Assembly (NCBI GenBank): GCA_019313725.1 | Contig: JAFDAT010000105.1 | Location: 1 to 9,688 of the forward strand | DNA length: 9,688 nt | Reading direction: 5' to 3' | Origin: Deltaproteobacteria bacterium | GTDB taxonomy: Bacteria > Desulfobacterota > Desulfobacteria > Desulfobacterales > B30-G6 | Shown here: one piece after another, positions 6,582 to 9,688 of the stretch | How the letters are laid out: the number at the start of each line of letters is the position of its first letter | Numbering within the stretch: the stretch's first letter is position 1 | Program-made: the position numbers and the translations under genes | The notes under the pieces: generated by a model | What the model was told of the DNA's origin: nothing | Database searches by the model: none | What the model saw: only the letters and a program-made list of their open reading frames with translations

Positions 6582-6638
6582 GTTGATATTGAAACGGCGG
6601 GTTGAAATACAATCGTTGTTATCGTGAAGAATATCAAC
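6582..6638. promoter_or_regulatory. Inverted repeat upstream of the ligase gene
   Basis: GTTGATATT (6582-6590) and AATATCAAC (6630-6638) form a perfect 9-bp inverted repeat with centres 48 bp apart, 34 to 90 bp upstream of the minus-strand ligase start. It is in the right place for an operator of a regulator acting on that gene. I could not identify a convincing -35/-10 pair on the minus strand. Confidence 0.35.
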
Positions 6639-6693
6639 AATAGCGTTTTCCTGCAAGGCCTAACAGAATATCCGATAACACTTCATTGGCCGC

Positions 6694-6833
6694 CCGTACG
6701 CAGCTTCTGCAGGGCTAAAGCTCGGGACTACATGGCATGAACCCACCGTACGCAGCTTCTGCAGGGCTAAAGCCCTGGGCTACATAGCATGAAGCCGACA
6801 GCTTTGTAGCGCAGGGATTTATCCCTGCCAAAG
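6694..6833. repeat. REP-like repeat cluster
   Basis: Two direct copies of a unit of about 48 nt (6694-6741 and 6746-6793, period 52) begin CCGTACGCAGCTTCTGCAGG, differ at a few positions and are separated by 4 nt. In the second copy CAGGGC-TAAA-GCCCTG is a perfect hairpin; in the first it is imperfect. A third element in opposite orientation (6802-6833) forms GCAGGGA-TTTA-TCCCTGC flanked by CTTTG/CAAAG with a TAGC bulge. Stem-loop units in mixed orientation and in intergenic DNA are typical of REP elements mobilised by REP-associated (RAYT) transposases. No transposase is in the window. Confidence 0.6.
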
Positions 6834-6848
6834 GGCTTGAGAAACTAG

Positions 6849-6919
6849 GTGTCAACCCGTAAACCATGGTACCGATGCGTGATAGAATGTTGACACGCGT
6901 TGACCAAATCTTTTAGAAT
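6849..6919 (+). promoter_or_regulatory. Promoter with GTTGAC repeats for the kinase/SerB-like operon
   Basis: TTGACA (6890-6895), an 18-bp spacer and TAGAAT (6914-6919) make a good sigma70-like promoter. The -35 is embedded in GTTGACACGCGTTGACC, which repeats GTTGAC at 6889 and 6899. GTGTCAAC (6849-6856) forms a perfect 8-bp inverted repeat with GTTGACAC (6889-6896). These three half-sites are candidate regulator-binding positions. Confidence 0.5.
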
Positions 6920-6945
6920 AAAGCTGGACATAGAGGAAGAATACC

Positions 6946-7014
6946 ATGGATTCAGAGGAATATATCGAGTATGATAATAAATTTATAGTCTTTTTAGAAA
7001 CGTCTCCTTATTGA
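6946..7014 (+). CDS. 22-codon leader ORF ahead of the serine-kinase-like gene
   Basis: ATG 6946 follows AGAGGAAGA (6932-6940), a good ribosome-binding site about 8 nt away. The frame encodes 22 residues beginning MDSEEYIEYDN and ends at TGA 7012-7014, two bases before the ATG of the next gene, which itself lacks a convincing ribosome-binding site. It is in a different frame from that gene. The peptide is acidic with three Tyr and resembles nothing I know. The likely role is to deliver ribosomes to the downstream start by termination-reinitiation. A frameshifted N-terminus of the downstream gene is less likely, because that protein already begins at the usual family position. Confidence 0.4.
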   Translation: MDSEEYIEYDNKFIVFLETSPY

Positions 7015-7016
7015 AC

Positions 7017-7889
7017 ATGTTTTCCATTGAAATTCAAAAGCTGAAACTGAGTCTGGAAATTGTGCCTGTCGCTTCCCTGTTCAGCCACGAAAAGGTCATT
7101 AAGCAATCAGCGAACAAACTGATCCTGGAGTTCAAGAATCTGGCCAGCCTACAGAACCCCATCATCGTGGAGGAAAACCACGTCATCCTGGACGGCAACC
7201 ATCGGGCTTATGCCTTCAGGGCATTAAACTTCAAATTCATACCGGTCTGTAAAATTGACTATTTCAACAGGCGTACCAAGCTGCGCTACTGGTTCCGGCT
7301 TCTCGACAACCTTGAAAATATCGATCTGGTTCAGAATACTATCGGATCCCTGGGCGGAACCCTGCATCCACAGCCGGATCTTGGAACCCTGAAAAAAGAG
7401 CTGGAAAAAAATTGCCTGGCTTGCGGCATTCAATTTAGAAACCAATATACCCTGGTTGACTTTCCCGAAACCGAGGCCTGCGATGCAGTGGGTGCATACA
7501 ACTTGATCCAAAAGATCCAGGATGAACTGTCTGACCGTGATGTAACACTCAGCTACATCCCCTGTAACACAGCCCAACAGGAAAAATTCTGTGCCCGACT
7601 CAAACCGGATCAGGTGGTGCTCTGGACACCCCGGATTACCAAGCAGATGGTTGTGGATACCGCGAAGATGAAAATGGTTTTCGCTCCTAAGACAACCCGC
7701 CACGTCATCCCTGTCCGGCCGCTCAACGTCAACGTGCCAGGCCAGTGGTTCCGTGAAAACCTGACAATGGAGGAGATCAACCGAAGATTTTCGGCTTTAT
7801 TAAAGGAAAAACGTATGAAGCGTTTCAGCCCCGGCATGGTGCTGGACGGCAGGTACTATGAAGAGGAATTGATTGTCTTTTACAGGTAA
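7017..7889 (+). CDS. ParB/Srx-fold protein, SerK/SbnI-like free serine kinase candidate
   Basis: About 290 aa. The N-terminal ParB-like domain (residues about 12-85) reads VPVASLFSHEKV, then NPIIVEENHVILDGNHRAYAF and IPVCKIDY. This matches SerK of Thermococcus and SbnI of Staphylococcus aureus, enzymes that phosphorylate free L-serine to O-phospho-L-serine. The His-Glu pair (H24-E25) aligns with SbnI E20, the reported catalytic Glu, and DGNHR (59-63) is the nucleotide-site motif. The C-terminal TRHVIPVRPLNVNVP (227-241) also resembles the SbnI tail, so this is a full-length relative and not a plasmid-partition ParB. The middle part (about 105-215) is less familiar. ATG 7017 is preferred; TTG 7011 would add two residues. 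The ACT-SerB-like gene follows 17 nt later, so both act on serine/phosphoserine. Kinase activity is inferred; a regulatory role is possible. Confidence 0.72.
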   Translation: MFSIEIQKLKLSLEIVPVASLFSHEKVIKQSANKLILEFKNLASLQNPIIVEENHVILDGNHRAYAFRALNFKFIPVCKIDYFNRRTKLRYWFRLLDNLENIDLVQNTIGSLGGTLHPQPDLGTLKKELEKNCLACGIQFRNQYTLVDFPETEACDAVGAYNLIQKIQDELSDRDVTLSYIPCNTAQQEKFCARLKPDQVVLWTPRITKQMVVDTAKMKMVFAPKTTRHVIPVRPLNVNVPGQWFRENLTMEEINRRFSALLKEKRMKRFSPGMVLDGRYYEEELIVFYR

Positions 7890-7906
7890 AATGGAGAAGT
7901 AGAAAA

Positions 7907-9136
7907 ATGCCTCAAGAAACCAGAATGATAAGCTTTTCTGCCATAGGACTGTACACTCCCGGCGTGGTGGCCCGAATCACCGGGAAAATATTCGAGATGA
8001 ACGGCAACATCGTCGATGTGGAAGAAAATTGCCGCCGGGGTCTATTTTCGATCTTTTTGGTGGTCGACTTCACGGCATCGCCGATCGAAACAGACCATAT
8101 TATTACGGCGTTGAAGGGCATTGAAAAAGAAGCCGATCTGAAAATTATCCTCGCTCAATATGATGAAAAGGCCGTGACCGTTGCTTCACGGAGCGAAAAC
8201 CACCTGGTCACCATCATCGGCGTCGACAGGCCCGGCATCATCGCCAAGGTTTCCAGTTTTTTTCACAGCAAGAGCATCTTGATCGAAAAATGCCGTATGA
8301 TTGCCCGGGGCAGGTTCTTTTCCATGGAGATGGTCATCGATACGCGTAAGATTGCGCTGGAGCCCGGCCAAAAACAGACTGAAAGCCTCAATGCAATGAA
8401 AAAGGAGCTTAAACTGCTTTGCACAGATATCGATCAGAGCGTGGTTATCCAGAGTGAAAACATATACCGACGCAATAAAAAACTAGTGGTTTTCGATGTA
8501 GAATCCAGTTTAGTCCAGCACCGCTCCCTGAAACATTTCATCGACAGAATCAGGGACCGGGTCGCGACCCAAACCGGAGTGCCCGAATCGGACGGCGGCA
8601 CCCATAACCAGATGCAGGCCCTGGTCGACAATGCCAGGTTTTTAAAAGGGCTTTCGGTTCAGGATTTTGAAAAACTCAACGAAATACTTCAACTCAATCC
8701 GGGGACCATCGAACTGATCAAGATCCTCAAATCCATGGGTTTTAAAATCGCCCTGCTCTCGTCGGGATTTAACTTCCTGGTCAAAAAGATCTTTGAAACC
8801 GCGGGGGTGGATTATGCCTTTTCAAATTCACTGGAACTGGATGAAAACGGTATTACTACCGGCAGAATCGAAGAGCCTGTCATCACCAGCGACACCAAAA
8901 GCGACATTCTCGATTTCATCATGAGCACCGAAAACATCAAGCCCGATCAGGTGATCGCCGTGGGCGATGGCTCGCAATCTTCGCACTTCATCGAAAACGT
9001 GGGTCTCTCCATCGCCATCAAACCCGAGACTTCCAACACGAAAACAGATGGGGTCATCACCAGCGACAAGGTTCTCAACGTGCTGTACTGCCTGGGCATG
9101 ACCAAAGAGGAACTGGAGAATTACACTGCTGAATAA
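7907..9136 (+). CDS. Tandem-ACT SerB-like HAD protein with degenerate active site
   Basis: A 409-aa protein with two ACT amino-acid-binding domains (about 7-85 and 98-182; GLYTPGVVARIT and GVDRPGIIAKVS are the ligand-loop signatures) and a C-terminal HAD domain (191-398) of the phosphoserine phosphatase type. The nucleophile D197, motif II SSGF (285-288), motif III K331 and D354 remain. However, motif I is DVESS where DxDST is expected, so the acid/base Asp is Glu199. Motif IV is GDGSQS where GDGAND is expected. By alignment to remembered M. jannaschii PSP, the serine-recognition Glu20 is Arg206 and Arg56 is Asn242. Phosphoserine hydrolysis is therefore doubtful; a sensor or weak, altered phosphatase is plausible. 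GGAGAAG (7893-7899) precedes the ATG. The gene is co-transcribed with the serine-kinase-like gene. Confidence 0.85.
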   Translation: MPQETRMISFSAIGLYTPGVVARITGKIFEMNGNIVDVEENCRRGLFSIFLVVDFTASPIETDHIITALKGIEKEADLKIILAQYDEKAVTVASRSENHLVTIIGVDRPGIIAKVSSFFHSKSILIEKCRMIARGRFFSMEMVIDTRKIALEPGQKQTESLNAMKKELKLLCTDIDQSVVIQSENIYRRNKKLVVFDVESSLVQHRSLKHFIDRIRDRVATQTGVPESDGGTHNQMQALVDNARFLKGLSVQDFEKLNEILQLNPGTIELIKILKSMGFKIALLSSGFNFLVKKIFETAGVDYAFSNSLELDENGITTGRIEEPVITSDTKSDILDFIMSTENIKPDQVIAVGDGSQSSHFIENVGLSIAIKPETSNTKTDGVITSDKVLNVLYCLGMTKEELENYTAE

Positions 9137-9138
9137 AA

Positions 9139-9687
9139 TCACTGCCGTAATTTTTCTTTGCGGATTTTTCCGGTTTTGGTCATGGGCATCTCTTTTAGAA
9201 ATTCTATTTTTCGGGGATATGCGTGCTTTTCCAGCTTTCCCTTTACATGCTCACGGATGCTTTCCTCCAGTTGTTTATCCGCAGGGATACCTTCCAGGGG
9301 TACGATGAAAGCTTTGACGATTTCTCCGCGCACATCGTCGGGGACACCCAGAACGCAGACATGTTTAACGGCTGCATGGGTCAGTAGGCAGGCCTCTACC
9401 TCACCGGGGCCGATCCGATACCCACCGCTCTCGATCAAATCATCCATCCTGCCGGCAAACGTGAAACACCCACCTTCATCCTTTATGCCGTAATCACCGG
9501 TTCGCAACCACCCGTTGATATACTTTTCCCGGGTGGCTTTCGGATTGTTCCAGTATTCCAGAAACATGACTGGATCCGGGGTTCTGACAGCAATCTCACC
9601 AAGGTTTCCAGGTGTAACCGGCTCACCCTGATCATCGATAACCTCAACGGTATGCCCGGGAACGGCTTTGCCGATACTTCCGGATAC
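9139..9687 (-). CDS. AMP-forming acyl-CoA synthetase, C-terminal part (partial)
   Basis: The frame is open to the right edge, so the start and about two thirds of the gene lie outside; 182 residues are visible. They start at a GSIGKAVPG stretch (A5/A6 region) and continue with GEIAVRT, then GWLRTGD (A7). Next comes GRMDDLIESGGYRIGPGEVE (A8, with Arg and the GYRIGP form seen in AcsA and medium-chain ACSM-type ligases), and last MTKTGKIRKEKLRQ with the intact A10 Lys. The enzyme should form acyl-AMP and acyl-CoA; a short- or medium-chain acid or an aromatic acid is possible. Unlike the ligase at 5025-6548 it is canonical in every motif seen. Its stop is 2 nt from the stop of the convergent SerB-like gene, leaving no room for a terminator between them. 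Confidence 0.88.
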   Translation of the reverse strand, partial: VSGSIGKAVPGHTVEVIDDQGEPVTPGNLGEIAVRTPDPVMFLEYWNNPKATREKYINGWLRTGDYGIKDEGGCFTFAGRMDDLIESGGYRIGPGEVEACLLTHAAVKHVCVLGVPDDVRGEIVKAFIVPLEGIPADKQLEESIREHVKGKLEKHAYPRKIEFLKEMPMTKTGKIRKEKLRQ

Positions 9688-9688
9688 G

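Noticed and set aside
5904..6605. Plus-strand open frames opposite the acyl-CoA ligase
   Set aside because: They are antisense to conserved ligase motifs and have no recognisable products.
6694..6793. Two near-identical 48-nt repeats as a CRISPR fragment
   Set aside because: The gap between copies is 4 nt rather than a spacer of about 30 nt, there are only two copies, and the units are internally palindromic like REP elements.
7224..7703. 159-codon minus-strand open frame inside the serine-kinase-like gene
   Set aside because: It has no recognisable domain or ribosome-binding site and lies opposite a gene with clear family motifs, so it is a shadow frame.
7017..7889. ParB chromosome/plasmid partition protein
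   Set aside because: There is no helix-turn-helix domain or parA neighbour, and the HE motif plus the C-terminal half fit SerK/SbnI instead.
6946..7889. Frameshifted gene beginning at 6946
   Set aside because: The 22-codon frame has its own stop, resembles no SerK/SbnI N-terminus, and the downstream protein already starts where the family normally starts.

Overview
The window reads as a chromosomal segment of moderate GC from an anaerobic Desulfobacterota-type bacterium (Desulfobacteraceae/Desulfosarcinaceae-like). This is inferred from a menaquinone-type methyltransferase, two AMP-forming acyl-CoA ligases and the overall protein character. No rRNA or other marker gene fixes the taxonomy.

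Layout, left to right. (1) 1-3179: a plus-strand polyamine-type ABC importer operon in the order substrate-binding protein (3' end only), permease PotB-like, permease PotC-like, ATPase PotA-like. A strong hairpin lies between the binding-protein and permease genes, and the two permease genes overlap by ATGA. (2) 3342-4055: a solitary UbiE/MenG-family methyltransferase behind a leader that can fold over its start. (3) 4056-4410: a gene-free stretch with a structured 3' region, a palindromic repeat island built on CTAAAGTG units, and the promoter/operator of the next genes. (4) 4411-4985: a VapB (AbrB-fold) / VapC (PIN) toxin-antitoxin pair, closed by a perfect bidirectional terminator. (5) 5025-6548, minus strand: an AMP-dependent acyl-CoA ligase with unusual core motifs, including Glu where the A10 catalytic Lys is expected. 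(6) 6549-7016: an intergenic region with an inverted repeat upstream of the ligase, a REP-like repeat cluster, a sigma70-like promoter and a 22-codon leader ORF. (7) 7017-9136: a two-gene operon encoding a ParB/Srx-fold protein of the SerK/SbnI free-serine-kinase type and an ACT-ACT-SerB-like protein whose HAD active site is partly degenerate. (8) 9139-9687, minus strand: the C-terminal part of a second acyl-CoA ligase, converging on the SerB-like gene with a 2-nt gap.

The part most worth following up is region 7. A predicted enzyme that makes O-phospho-L-serine from serine is co-transcribed with a protein built like phosphoserine phosphatase. That second protein has lost several residues needed for catalysis and phosphoserine recognition but keeps two ACT ligand-binding domains. 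This suggests a serine/phosphoserine sensing or control module rather than a simple biosynthetic step. The importer operon, the toxin-antitoxin pair and the ligases look like separate units. Family assignments rest on motif reading and remembered homologues; no database search was run.
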